From Davidsoniella eucalypti (lineage: Eukaryota; Ascomycota; Sordariomycetes; Microascales; Ceratocystidaceae): a stretch of 64,000 bases of DNA. Made by a program: the position numbers and the translations under genes. Every line of letters starts with the position of its first letter. Position 1 is the stretch's first letter. The notes below the pieces were generated by a model. The model saw nothing but the letters and a program-made list of their open reading frames with translations. It had not been told where the DNA came from and did no database searches. Positions 1-9,961 of this stretch are shown one piece after another. The stretch lies in NCBI GenBank assembly GCA_004009845.1, contig RMBW01000001.1:248001-312000 (forward strand), written 5' to 3'.

Positions 1-2018
1 ACCTCACAGTCGTTATCAAGGTTCGTATCAAGCTGGGCCTTGATAGTAGTCAAAAGCTGAGACTGATTGATGGGGTGATGCTGTGTATAATCAAACATGG
101 AGGAATGAGAAGGGGCAATCGGGGATTTAGCTTGTAAGTGAAGCTTATAGTTAGGACACTTCTTATCGAGTTGTCGATTGAACTTGAGACCAAGTAGACA
201 AACCTGTGTACAGTATTTAGCAAGTGGGGGCCTAGTAGTTGAGTCTACAACACGTTGTTGCCCGGTTACATTCATAGATGGGCCTATTCTGCTACTACCA
301 CTGGACTCGCCAGGGTTCAACCGAGAGGAAGTACTCTTTCTCAAGGCCAGATTATGAGAGTGGCTAGAATTTAATGAGGCATACTCAGTCCCAACTTTAG
401 CAAGACTGTTCTGTAGAGAAGCTTTTTCTTGATATGTTAAAGTAGGAGCTGGAAGTGCCAATAGCAAAAGTGTCAAGATATAAGCAACTGGTGTCTGCTT
501 TATATCGTCAATTTGGTTTGTAATTTCGTCGTCATGGACAGGGATGTCTTCAGCAGAGCAAAAAGGAATGCCAGATATATCTTTTCGAGGAATAGAAAGA
601 TGATAATAGACCTTAGTGGGATCAATAGCATCAATGTGTAGAAAGATCATACATTCACCAGTCATCACATAGCCATAGCTAACTCCATCAGATTGCATGT
701 AATGGAATAGCTGTGTTATAGCATGACTGACCATCTTACTTCCTCGGCCATGATCAAACTCTGCGTTAGAGGTAAAATTACAAGACAGTGGTGAGCCTGA
801 TCGATCTAGCAAAGATTGGGCAAGATTTTCTGGTGTAAGCTTGTGGGCAGCCTTGTATTCAGTGATATAGAGCCGCTTGGAAGGACGAGTTTTGTCCTTA
901 TAATGACCAAAACACCGGCTATCAGGCTCATAAGCTTTGCTGCTAGGTTTTGCGAATTTGGCGGTAGGAGTGTCGGCAACAGGGGAGTGAGCAGATCTTT
1001 TTCTGCTAGACTCAAGATGAGCTCTGGTTTGGGAACGAGTAGATCGGAGGCATGACCCAGTATCAAGCTGGCTGGACTGTGGTGGAGGGATGGCAACAGT
1101 AGAATGTATACCATCAAGTTCCTCAATACAATCTTGTTCTGGAGGACCATTTTCACCTAGATCCTGACCTTCTTGAAGGAATTGTTCGATTCTGTTATTT
1201 GTCGTGAAGGATACATCGTTGAAATCCTGATTGATACTAATGAACTTGTTGTATGTATCAGTGTCATTTACATCAACCTTTAGCTTAGAATCTAGATAAA
1301 CGAGGATAATGATTATGACGAATCTTTCAATAGCATGATGAGAGAAAAAATATGCCTCTTTTTCAGTAGCCAATACAACATATGGCTTCACGTCTTTTTG
1401 GTAAGAATCCATAGTGTGTAAACTCCGAAATAGTGGTTGTTGGCCAAATACAGCAAAAAGATGGGAAAACGATTCATTGTGTTGCTCTTGAAAATCAGCC
1501 CACGGTACAAGCTGACGAGGGTACCATCGACCGTTGACTGAAGTAGATCCACCAGTTGAGCAAAGCTTATGCTCCTTATCGTGTACTTTCAAAAGTTGAA
1601 AAATGCAGGCGTAGCAGTAGTAGAGAAATGGAATAAAAGGTAGACACCGTGTGGTGTTTTCGACAGCTTCTCTGGCGATCCGTTCTTTCTCGGCGCGTGC
1701 TTCGGCTGCTTTGACGAGTTCTTCATTCTCGAGTCGTTCTTCTTCGGCGCGTGCTTCGGCTGCTTCTCTGGCGAGTCGTTCTTTCTCGGTGCGTGCTTCG
1801 GCTGCTTTGACGAGTTCTTCAGCGCGTGCTTCGGCTGCTTTGACGAGTTCTTCAGTGCGTGCTTCGGCTGCTTTGATGCTTTTGGCGTTTTCTTCGTCGT
1901 GCTGTTGCTTTTGTCTTTGGAGAGCTTCCGCAATAGCCCTGTCTAGATTACTTTGGCTCGGCATTGCTTCGGACTCAGGGGCCGATGGTGCTTCCACTTC
2001 ATCAATTTCATTACCCAT
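1..2018 (-). CDS. SPOK-like protein, N-terminal part (runs off left edge)
   Basis: One open frame runs from ATG at 2018 to the window edge without a stop: 672 residues, no intron seen. A second Met lies at residue 19 (1964). In order: a charged coiled coil made of repeated AAEAR blocks (residues about 46-113); a conserved block with STGG and PWADF; a PD-(D/E)XK nuclease-like core with Asp366 and Glu387-Tyr388-Lys389; a following helix region with the motif QLFHYM; and a cysteine cluster at Cys603, Cys607 and Cys621 followed by PNYKLH. This order, and the cluster just ahead of a kinase-like domain, is that of the large fungal family containing the Podospora spore-killer SPOK proteins, which act as poison and antidote from one gene. 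The kinase part would lie left of the window. Most family members have no shown killing activity, so drive is inference. Confidence 0.8.
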   Translation of the reverse strand, partial: MGNEIDEVEAPSAPESEAMPSQSNLDRAIAEALQRQKQQHDEENAKSIKAAEARTEELVKAAEARAEELVKAAEARTEKERLAREAAEARAEEERLENEELVKAAEARAEKERIAREAVENTTRCLPFIPFLYYCYACIFQLLKVHDKEHKLCSTGGSTSVNGRWYPRQLVPWADFQEQHNESFSHLFAVFGQQPLFRSLHTMDSYQKDVKPYVVLATEKEAYFFSHHAIERFVIIIILVYLDSKLKVDVNDTDTYNKFISINQDFNDVSFTTNNRIEQFLQEGQDLGENGPPEQDCIEELDGIHSTVAIPPPQSSQLDTGSCLRSTRSQTRAHLESSRKRSAHSPVADTPTAKFAKPSSKAYEPDSRCFGHYKDKTRPSKRLYITEYKAAHKLTPENLAQSLLDRSGSPLSCNFTSNAEFDHGRGSKMVSHAITQLFHYMQSDGVSYGYVMTGECMIFLHIDAIDPTKVYYHLSIPRKDISGIPFCSAEDIPVHDDEITNQIDDIKQTPVAYILTLLLLALPAPTLTYQEKASLQNSLAKVGTEYASLNSSHSHNLALRKSTSSRLNPGESSGSSRIGPSMNVTGQQRVVDSTTRPPLAKYCTQVCLLGLKFNRQLDKKCPNYKLHLQAKSPIAPSHSSMFDYTQHHPINQSQLLTTIKAQLDTNLDNDCE
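1665..1880 (-). repeat. Imperfect in-frame repeat encoding the coiled coil
   Basis: Five imperfect copies of a unit encoding AAEAR plus charged residues. The first copies are 33 bp long; later ones are longer by whole codons. On the plus strand the recurring word is gtgcttcggctgctttgac or close variants. The repeat lies inside the SPOK-like gene and extends its coiled coil. Unit length varies in multiples of three, so copy-number change keeps the frame. Confidence 0.75.
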
Positions 2019-2500
2019 GATTGGCAAATCGATTTGTGAGTAGAGAAAGGGAAGAATAGATGATATAGTTGTAGAAGTATTGTGGAATGATAGATAGAGA
2101 GAAATCAAGATCAAGTAATCAGAAGTGAAAGGTGTAGTTGATTGTTGTTGTTACTATTGGTGACAAGGTTAGGCAGCCACCATGGTGTTAGGTTGGGTTT
2201 GAGAAATACCTTTATGGTCATGTGACACGTGCTATATCAAGACAAATTGGATGGAATTAAATGGTACAAACAAACCGAGCTACATTAAGTCACAACCATT
2301 TTCATGCCAAACTGCTCAAAGTCTTGCTCGCTTAAAGCCCATCCGAATTTTGAAGTAGGTGGCTAAGATTCCATCACACAGAATATTTAGTAGCACTCCA
2401 CAGGCTATAACGACTACCCATTATGAATCACCCCTAAGCTTGTTAAAAGACCAACTTAACTTTTAGAAGCATAATACTGCACTGGTTGTCATTCTGTGCC
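2019..2500. other. Spacer upstream of the SPOK-like gene
   Basis: No gene is recognised. The segment separates the SPOK-like start from the kinase relic and must hold the SPOK-like promoter and leader. No clear TATA box or repeat was seen. Confidence 0.5.
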
Positions 2501-2501
2501 A

Positions 2502-2757
2502 TTATGCTTGAATTCGAGATTGCACAACACCTAATGGCTCTGGGAACTCATCCATTATACGATTGAGTCCGAATACAGTCATACCTGCCAACTTGGCATT
2601 AACAATGGCCTCCAGGCTTCCAACCTCCCACCATCGAAGATGATCCGTATCTCTTCTGTTTGATATCACCAAACCCATTGTTCCATGATTGGCGTGCACA
2701 CATACAAATCAAAACATAAAAGAACGACTCTAGGTCATGGCGATAGGTATGGTTAAC
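2502..2757 (-). pseudogene. FunK1-type protein kinase relic, C-terminal end
   Basis: Read on the minus strand from about 2756, one frame gives NHTYRHDLESFFYVLICM, the hallmark of the C-terminal lobe of fungal FunK1-type kinases. About 75 nt later the family pattern continues in another frame, with RWWEVGSLEAIVNAKLAG and then IMDEFPEP, to a TAA at 2502. A single-base frameshift therefore lies near 2640-2665, and an in-frame stop lies upstream near 2790. No catalytic lobe is found further upstream. This is a truncated, frameshifted remnant. Its neighbour on the same strand is the SPOK-like gene, whose own kinase domain should be distantly related. Family assignment rests on remembered motif patterns, but the match is specific. 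Confidence 0.65.
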
Positions 2758-5700
2758 CCCCCTACGACCTGACAATCGTCACGCTTCACGGGGAACACTC
2801 CTCAAGGGAAGCAGCTACCATTCTGAACAAGAGTTACAACGTTAAGATTGGTAAATGCCCCCCCCCCCCCCCCTGGAAGCTGGCGAGCAGTTCTACCCCA
2901 TAGTGTTCTCCCAGGGCGGATCGATGGACCCGAGGTCTGAAACTACGTTCTCAAGATACTACAACAACGTATGTCAAAGACCACTTCAGCCTGGCTCGCC
3001 CGAACCGTAGGTATCCTGATGGCTGAAACCCGAGTTGAGGCCCATTGGGTGACCCGAGGAGTGGCTTGAGAAGGCCGCATGGGTGACAGCGCAACACTCC
3101 CAGTCTGTCCCTTGGACTTAAGAAATCAAGACGAGGACGATTTCGCGGATTGTGAGGAGGGCTTCCTGGCCTGAGGAGCATGTGAATGATGTTTTGATTG
3201 GGTGCTGCTTTCTTCTGATGATTCTACAGCTGTGACAAGGTTTTTTTTTTTTCGCTCTTCTTATCTCCTCTATATTGCTTTTACTGCTTCTTTTTACTAT
3301 TTCCTCTACTATTACCTTTCTTTGCTTTGCACTTATCGCTACATTTCAAACTAGTTTTTACACTTTAAAATTGCCAAAACAACTTTAATATACAGGCACA
3401 ACTTTAAATATCTGTCCGGTATCCAATCCGGTGTCTTATGATCTTAGTGATCTAGGTAGACGTTAAATACAATCAAACTCAATCAGGTTAGGGTTAGAGT
3501 AATTTGTTTTGTGAAGGGCATCAAATATCTGTTTGGTACGTCGTATAATTTGTGTGGTTTATTGTAAAAGTTGAAGGGAAGGAAGGAAGTGCAAAAAGAG
3601 CATATGAGATATATTGATCCATGTTTATCTTTTAGTTGGATAGACCAAGCCTACACCGTATACTTATTTTTGATATCGGCTTACGCAATATGTGAAGGCG
3701 GAGATAGCTTGAGAAGGCTTAAGAGGGCTTTTATGTAGTACTACGTTTAGGCAAAGCTGAACAAGTTGCTCCAAAAAAACCCAAAAATGAGGGAATTTCT
3801 TGTTGGTGGCATCAAGGGAAGGAAAGGGACGTTGGAATAGGTCACATCTTAGAAAATAGGGGAGGTGGGGGAGGCAAACTTCAACGACGAGTGCATTGCA
3901 GCATACTTCTGGGATATACAACATGTTGTCTTTGCAGGCAGTGAAATACCTGATCATTGTCCTAGCCATTCTGAAGGGAGAAGGAGATGTATCTGTATAT
4001 CCGGTGAGGCGATATTCCCGTCGAGGAACCAGAGTGGCTTGTCTTTGTCAAACTACGTACTATGTAAGATGCATGTTTTTTTTGATAGGAATTGAATATT
4101 CAAAGACAGAGATGAGAAACGAAAGAAAGAAAGTAAAAATCTCCGAGAGCTCCAATTCTGTAAAGCATGTAAGACGATGGCGCTCCTGGACCCTTTCCAC
4201 CTGCATACTACATATGCGGCTATAGTCAAGTTTTATAGTTGCGTTGCAGTAATATAGACATATAATTGCATGTAATGATACAATGCTTGCATAAGTTCCC
4301 CGGTGGCCAAGAAATCAAGATGTTGTTCTATATAGGCTTCTAGAAGTATAGAGACGACTCAAGATGCGTGAGTCGATTTTGAGTGATTATTTATTCTTAT
4401 TATGCTGGGCAAGTGTTATTCGGGAATTCACAAGGCGGTAAGTTTTATGGTAGAAATATAGAACAAGGCGAACAGATGGAAGGATCTTGACATATAGAAC
4501 TATGAATGAAGTAGTGGGGGACGATGAAAGCCTTCCTTTTTCTCTTAGTCGAGCATCTGTGCCTTGGGGAATTCATCGGGCGGCCCGTGGTTACATTTGT
4601 AAATTTGTAAAGGACACACAATCAGCTATGATAATGGCGTCGAAGATGGATAAAGAGAAGAACCAAAGAAGAAGCTGAGATAGCGAGCTTACGAAGATAC
4701 GTTGTATAAACTGGAAAGAAAGCCTGCTTGCTTATGGGCTTACTTTGCGGAGCAGCTTACATACCCACTCTGACAATATATTTTGTCTCTGTTTTTTTCT
4801 TTTACATTACACATAATACTAAGAAAAACAAAACTGATAATGGTCTATAAGGCTGTTGGCCAGACTTGTGTAGGCCATGGCGAAGGACGGGACATTAGAA
4901 TCCTTAGCGGCACCTTATAGTAGATGGTCAAGAAAACAGCACGGAAGGAAGTAGGAAGGATAGAAAAAGGGAAAAAAATAGAGGCCCGGACTTTGAGAAA
5001 AGGAAGACATCCCGGGCTTTTGCGAAAGCTTGGACATGAACTATTTCGGAGGGCAGGCCCGAGGCCAACGAAAACAAGAGGCTATGGGGCCGAAGAAGAA
5101 GCCATTCTGAATACAAGGCGAAGGGACCATGGGAATGAATGGCTGACACGAGATATCAGCACCACATATCATGGTACGTACGAAGTAATAATCATATTAT
5201 CATGATGTCTGGGGTGAGGTGGCTTGGCCGTCTGTCACACTAACAAAAGTAACTGATGCTCTCTGCCGGGCTTTGACTGATGTCTTACACAACCCTCTTT
5301 CTTTCCAAGTTGATTCACAGGGATATATCTGTATGGATACAAAACAACACCATACCTGTTATGTGTGTACTGTTATATGTACTGTATATGCTGTACGCGT
5401 ACTTGTACCCAGATCGCCATTTTTATATGCTAATGCGGGTCGTTTCAGGAATATCATGAAGTCTCAAAACAGAAAGAGCCAATGACCTTAAGGAGGCCCT
5501 TTTGGGACCGCCTGCATTGGCTGACATAGAATGTCCTCATCGCAAGTACCGATACTTTTGATATCATATCCCAACTTCCATAGTTTTACATATGCCTATA
5601 CATAGATGTTGTTGCTTATTGTTGCTTTATAGCGCCGGAACAACAGTCCGGGGCTTCTACTTGTCCTTTTTCGCTTCTCTTGCCCCCACTCAAAACGAGG

Positions 5701-6525
5701 CAAAGCTTCGCTATAATGCCGAAGAGCAGTAGCAGCACAGACATTACTGGTCGAGGCTAAACGTTATAGTAGATGTAACGGAAGACTTCTTTACCGACAT
5801 ACGAAAACAGAAACTGCCTTCTTTCTAGGCCACCCCACGACAGGCTTTATGTGCTAGACAACGAAAGAATATCTGATGATGATACGGACCGACTACTTAT
5901 CGTGAATTTTGCATCGGCCAATACAAGGACTGGGCCAGACCCAAGATCCAGGATTATGTAGACGATCATAGAGGTTGGCCACCTATGATTGGATACTGGA
6001 ATTTAAGACAGGTACTTACCTGGTATGGAGGGCTTCGGTATTGGAGATGCCGGGAGCTAGGAAGGTGCCCTGACTTGTAATATATGTAAGTAGATTTAAG
6101 CAAGTACAGATACTTCTGGTCACTTTTGAAGAGCAAAACGAAGCTAAATAGCTGCAGGAGCGTTTATGTTTGTTTACTTTTTTTTTTAATACTTTTGTAA
6201 GAAGAAGTAGTTACCGCATGTCCTTTTCTTCAGCTGTGTAATTATATTATATAACCCCTTACCATTTCTTCTTTTTTCTCATCTGTTTTCGCTAGCTTTA
6301 TCTCTTCCCTCTGATTTTTTAACTTTGAGGCCAGTTCTTCCTCTTACTGGATTCTAGGCGCTAGTATATCTACGCTATCCAAATACAGGCTACTCTAGTA
6401 AAAGGCCCTTCCGAACCTCATTTCCTCTTCCTACTCTTATAATTCACTCTCATCGCACCATTGGCGATTTCATCCATTTTCATTCGTCCTCATTTCTTCT
6501 CATATCGAATCATAAATATTTCAAA
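2758..6525. other. Intergenic region with C16 tract and coding-like relics
   Basis: A run of 16 C lies at 2858-2873. Beyond it, to about 3200, short plus-strand frames look protein-like but are broken by stops and frame changes (for example FYPIVFSQGGSMDPRS at about 2890-2937). I do not recognise them. A T-run lies at 3240-3252. From 3300 to 6500 I see no gene. Short open frames there are unconvincing, and 6250-6520 is the pyrimidine-rich leader of the aminotransferase. Confidence 0.5.
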
Positions 6526-8235
6526 ATGTTCACCAGCCGTCGTTTCTCGATCAACCGCCATACCGGTGTTCCCAAGGTCCGCAAGAACAGCGAGACTGTC
6601 CTAGCTGGTAGGTTTTGTCCGGCCTACACTAGCCAATACTGATACAGTTATACAGTTGCATCATTGGCATCTGCTTTTACCTGTCATTTTACTAACATCC
6701 TTTTCCAGAGAACCAATCACGCATCCATCAACAGTTCAGACAGGCCCACGAAGGCCACCAGCCCCATGCCGGCCTAGACGCCAGCCGCTCGTCCACTGGT
6801 GTTGTGTGGTGCACTGAGCGCGCCTCTGAGTATGGCTTCCTAGAGGCCCCCGATGAGTGGGCAAACCTGGGCCAGGGTGCGCCAGAGGTCGAAGATGAGA
6901 TTAGTGGTTGCTTCCAGAGACCAACCACCATTGATGTCTCCATGGCTGCCCGAGAATACGGCCCCACTGCCGGCATCCGCCCGCTACGCGAGGCCGTGGC
7001 CAAGCTATACAACGAGCACCACCGCCAGGACAAGGATAGCAAGTATACCTGGGAGAACGTGGCTATCGTTCCCGGTGGTCGTGCCGGTCTGATCCGCATT
7101 GCGGCCGTGCTGGGAAACTCATATCTGTCGTTCTTCATGCCCGATTACACGGCATACAATGAGATGCTGTCCTTGTTCAAGAACGTAAGAATAGAGTATC
7201 TCTACACTATCATATAAGCTTGTTTACTGACTATGACTCGATACGTTATTAGTTTGCTGCCGTTCCCGTGCCTCTTAACGAGAACGATGACTATCAAATC
7301 CACGCTGAAAAGGTGGAAGAGGAAATTGCACGTGGTACTTCCGTTATCCTGACTTCCAACCCAAGAAATCCCACCGGCCGTGTTGTTGCCAACCCCGAGC
7401 TATCTAAGATTCAGGATATCTGCCGCGGTCGTGCCACCTTCATCTCCGATGAGTTCTACTCTGGCTACAACTACACTAGCGATTGTGACGGCACCACCAT
7501 TTCGGCTGCCGAGAACGTTGAGGATGTCGATGAAGACGATGTCATCATTATCGACGGTCTGACCAAGCGCTTCCGTCTTCCCGGCTGGCGTGTGGCATGG
7601 ATTCTGGGCCCCAAGGGTAAGTTAATAGACACTTGGTTTATACATATATAAGGAATTACGTGACGACTAACTATTGTATACAGAATACATCAAGGCCATC
7701 GGCTCTTGCGGCTCCTACCTAGATGGTGGTGCCAACCATGCCTTCCAAGAGGCTGCTATTCCCTTCCTGGACCCTACACTAGTCCGCACCGAGATGGTGC
7801 ACCTCCAGACCCATTTCCGCGAGAAGCGTGACTTTATTGTTGGCCGCTTGAAAGATATTGGCTTCCAGTTCAAATACGTCCCCGACTCTACCTTTTACAT
7901 GCAAGTCCACATCTGAAACATCATATATCAGGTATCAACATAGAACTAACAAATCTATTTTTTATAGTTGGCTCAACCTTGAGGGTCTCCCCACGGCTAT
8001 TTCAGACGGCCTAAACTTCTTCCAAGCCTGCCTTGAGGAGAAGGTTATTGTTGTGCCTGGAATCTTCTTCGATCTGAACCCATCGCATCGCCGTGATCTG
8101 TTTGACAGCCCGTGCCACCATTTCGTGCGCCTGTCCTACGGCCCGCGTATGGATGTATTGAAACAAGGTTGTGATGCTATCGAGCGCGTTGTAGCCAAGT
8201 ACCGCAGCATGGAGGAGGCATTGGAGGAAGAGTAA
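6526..8235 (+). CDS. PLP-dependent aminotransferase (class I/II), five exons
   Basis: Exons 6526-6607, 6709-7184, 7253-7616, 7684-7900 and 7968-8235 join to 468 residues. The start is the only ATG giving a conserved frame; the first 27 residues are basic (MFTSRRFSINRHTG), which could be a mitochondrial presequence (inference). Fold-type I aminotransferase signatures are present: SNPRNPTGR with Asn225, SDEFYSGY with Asp252 and Tyr255 for the cofactor ring, DGLTKRFRLPGWR with the Schiff-base Lys291, and a substrate-binding Arg in FVRLSYG near the end. It should move an amino group between an amino acid and a 2-oxo acid; the substrate cannot be read from sequence. The last intron (7901-7967) has a GCAAGT donor instead of GT. 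The other introns are canonical. Confidence 0.9.
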
Positions 8236-8803
8236 CAAACTGCCTACTCAGCCGTACATGCTAATTGGCTGTCGTCACACAAGTTCTCCTTGGAGTTTGC
8301 CATTTTTCTGCCAAGTGGCTGAGCAAGTCACATTTGGCTAGTATTTCTGTGGGACCTACATTGGCATTTTGGTGGCACGTGTTATGAAACTTATGAAATC
8401 TTTGTATTTTTTATTATTTCGGTAAATCAGCGACATATTTTATATAAGCCTTTCTTTACATATCCAAAGTCTCAATTTGTGTATAATTACTCCAAAATAG
8501 TGGAAAGGCTTTTCCCCAAGGCACATAATTTAGCTTGGTCGCCTAAATTCTGCCTCCAGCTAGGAATGCCAACTTTGCCTCATGCGGCGAGGCCGAAAGA
8601 AACTATGTCATACTGTTGTATATGATGTTATGTATTTATTTGGTATTGATTATATAAGATGATACCGAGGAAGACGCATTCTCAATGTAGCCAGATTTTA
8701 CAGGAATTGCTTCAAGCCAACTTGCTTTACATCTATCAATACTCGCTACATCCCATCACTGATACTTGGTTACCCGATACTTCGATCAAAACAGACAGCT
8801 ATC
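8236..8803. other. Spacer between aminotransferase and vWA gene
   Basis: AT-rich. It holds the 3' end of the aminotransferase transcript and the promoter of the vWA gene. No other gene is seen. Confidence 0.5.
8651..8657 (+). promoter_or_regulatory. Candidate TATA box of the vWA gene
   Basis: TATATAA lies about 150 bp ahead of the ATG at 8804, a usual distance for a fungal TATA element. This rests on position and sequence only. Confidence 0.35.
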
Positions 8804-9961
8804 ATGAATTTCCTAAAAAACGTCAAGGAAAGCGTGCGCGGCTTGCGACATTCCAACAATGACCAGAATTATGCTTCAAGACGATCGCAATCCGGAGTTC
8901 CTCGATCAGGTGCCGCTGACGGCTACTACAATAGTAGCTCGAGCTACTCCCAACCTTTGAATACTCATGCGTATGGCGTTGGCTCTCATTCTGCCGCGGG
9001 TGCTCCGCCACCTTATTCGTCCAGCTCTATGAAGCCGTCAACGACATTTTACAATGATTCCCCGACCATGCCTCAATATCAACAACAATATCAACAGCCA
9101 CAGCCACAGCAACAGCAACAGCAACAGCAATACTCCCAGTTTATGGCCCCTGGACCGACTCATAACACCGTGGCACCTGCAGCTTACGCTTCCAATGGGA
9201 CCTCAGTTTCCCCCTCACACGTGATGTCGACCGATGACGACCCATATGCCTTCCTATATACATTTGATACAGTCTTCCTCATTGACGACTCTGGATCCAT
9301 GGCCGGTGCAAAGTGGCTAGAAGTCCAGAGTGTATTGGAAACCATCACGCCCATATGTACCCAACACGACGCTAACGGCATTGACTTGTACTTCCTCAAT
9401 CATAAGAGTGGTGGTAGAAACAGTCGAGCGATCGGGGGTCGACCGGGCCCGGGGCAGGCACCTGGTGGATATTACGGCATCACGAGCCTGGATCAGATCC
9501 GTAGTATCTTCTCCACGGTGCGGCCATCCGGTGGCACGCCAACGGGCACTCGCCTCTACAGCATAATGAACCCATATATGCGTCTACTCGGCTCACATGC
9601 CCAGCGGTCCGCGATGGATGACGTGCGGCCAGTCAACCTGATCGTAATCACTGACGGTAAGCCGACAGACGACGTCGAGGGCATCATCGTTCCGGTGGCA
9701 CGTAAGCTAGATCAACTTGACGCGGCACCGTTCCAGCTCGGTATCCAGTTCTTCCAGGTCGGCTTTGACCGTAATGCCACGGCACATTTGCGCCAGCTAG
9801 ACGACGAACTTGAGCAACTTCATGTACGTGATATGGTCGATACGGTGTCGTGGGATGGCCAACGTGATGCGTTGACTAGTGATTTGATCATGAAGACAGT
9901 GCTAGGAGCGGTGAACAGAAGACTCGATCGCCAGCGCTGTGCACCGCCGAAACGGGCTTAG
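8804..9961 (+). CDS. von Willebrand factor A domain protein with Gln-rich N-terminus
   Basis: A single exon of 385 residues. Residues 1-140 are low in complexity, with Ser/Tyr/Pro stretches and a Gln-rich block at about 91-109 encoded by CAG/CAA repeats. The vWA domain begins near residue 150. Its metal-ion-dependent adhesion site shows DDSGSM at 161-166, a threonine in the segment SGGTPTGTRL, and the aspartate of ITDGKPTDD. All three metal-binding loops therefore look intact. No signal peptide or membrane segment is visible, so the protein is probably cytosolic. Such soluble fungal vWA proteins are common in Pezizomycotina, but their partners are mostly unknown. The vWA call is firm; the role is not. 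Confidence 0.88.
   Translation: MNFLKNVKESVRGLRHSNNDQNYASRRSQSGVPRSGAADGYYNSSSSYSQPLNTHAYGVGSHSAAGAPPPYSSSSMKPSTTFYNDSPTMPQYQQQYQQPQPQQQQQQQQYSQFMAPGPTHNTVAPAAYASNGTSVSPSHVMSTDDDPYAFLYTFDTVFLIDDSGSMAGAKWLEVQSVLETITPICTQHDANGIDLYFLNHKSGGRNSRAIGGRPGPGQAPGGYYGITSLDQIRSIFSTVRPSGGTPTGTRLYSIMNPYMRLLGSHAQRSAMDDVRPVNLIVITDGKPTDDVEGIIVPVARKLDQLDAAPFQLGIQFFQVGFDRNATAHLRQLDDELEQLHVRDMVDTVSWDGQRDALTSDLIMKTVLGAVNRRLDRQRCAPPKRA

Noticed and set aside
1651..2043. 130-codon Ala/Ser/Arg-rich plus-strand frame
   Set aside because: It is the antisense shadow of the coiled-coil repeat of the SPOK-like gene.
3487..3500. Short telomere-like word ggttagggttagag
   Set aside because: Only about one and a half TTAGGG units, which is expected by chance in a window of this size.
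3664..3969. 101-codon minus-strand frame
   Set aside because: No family pattern, no splice context and ordinary chance length.
4924..5205. Arg/Lys-rich 93-codon plus-strand frame
   Set aside because: Purine-rich DNA explains the basic composition; no conserved motif.
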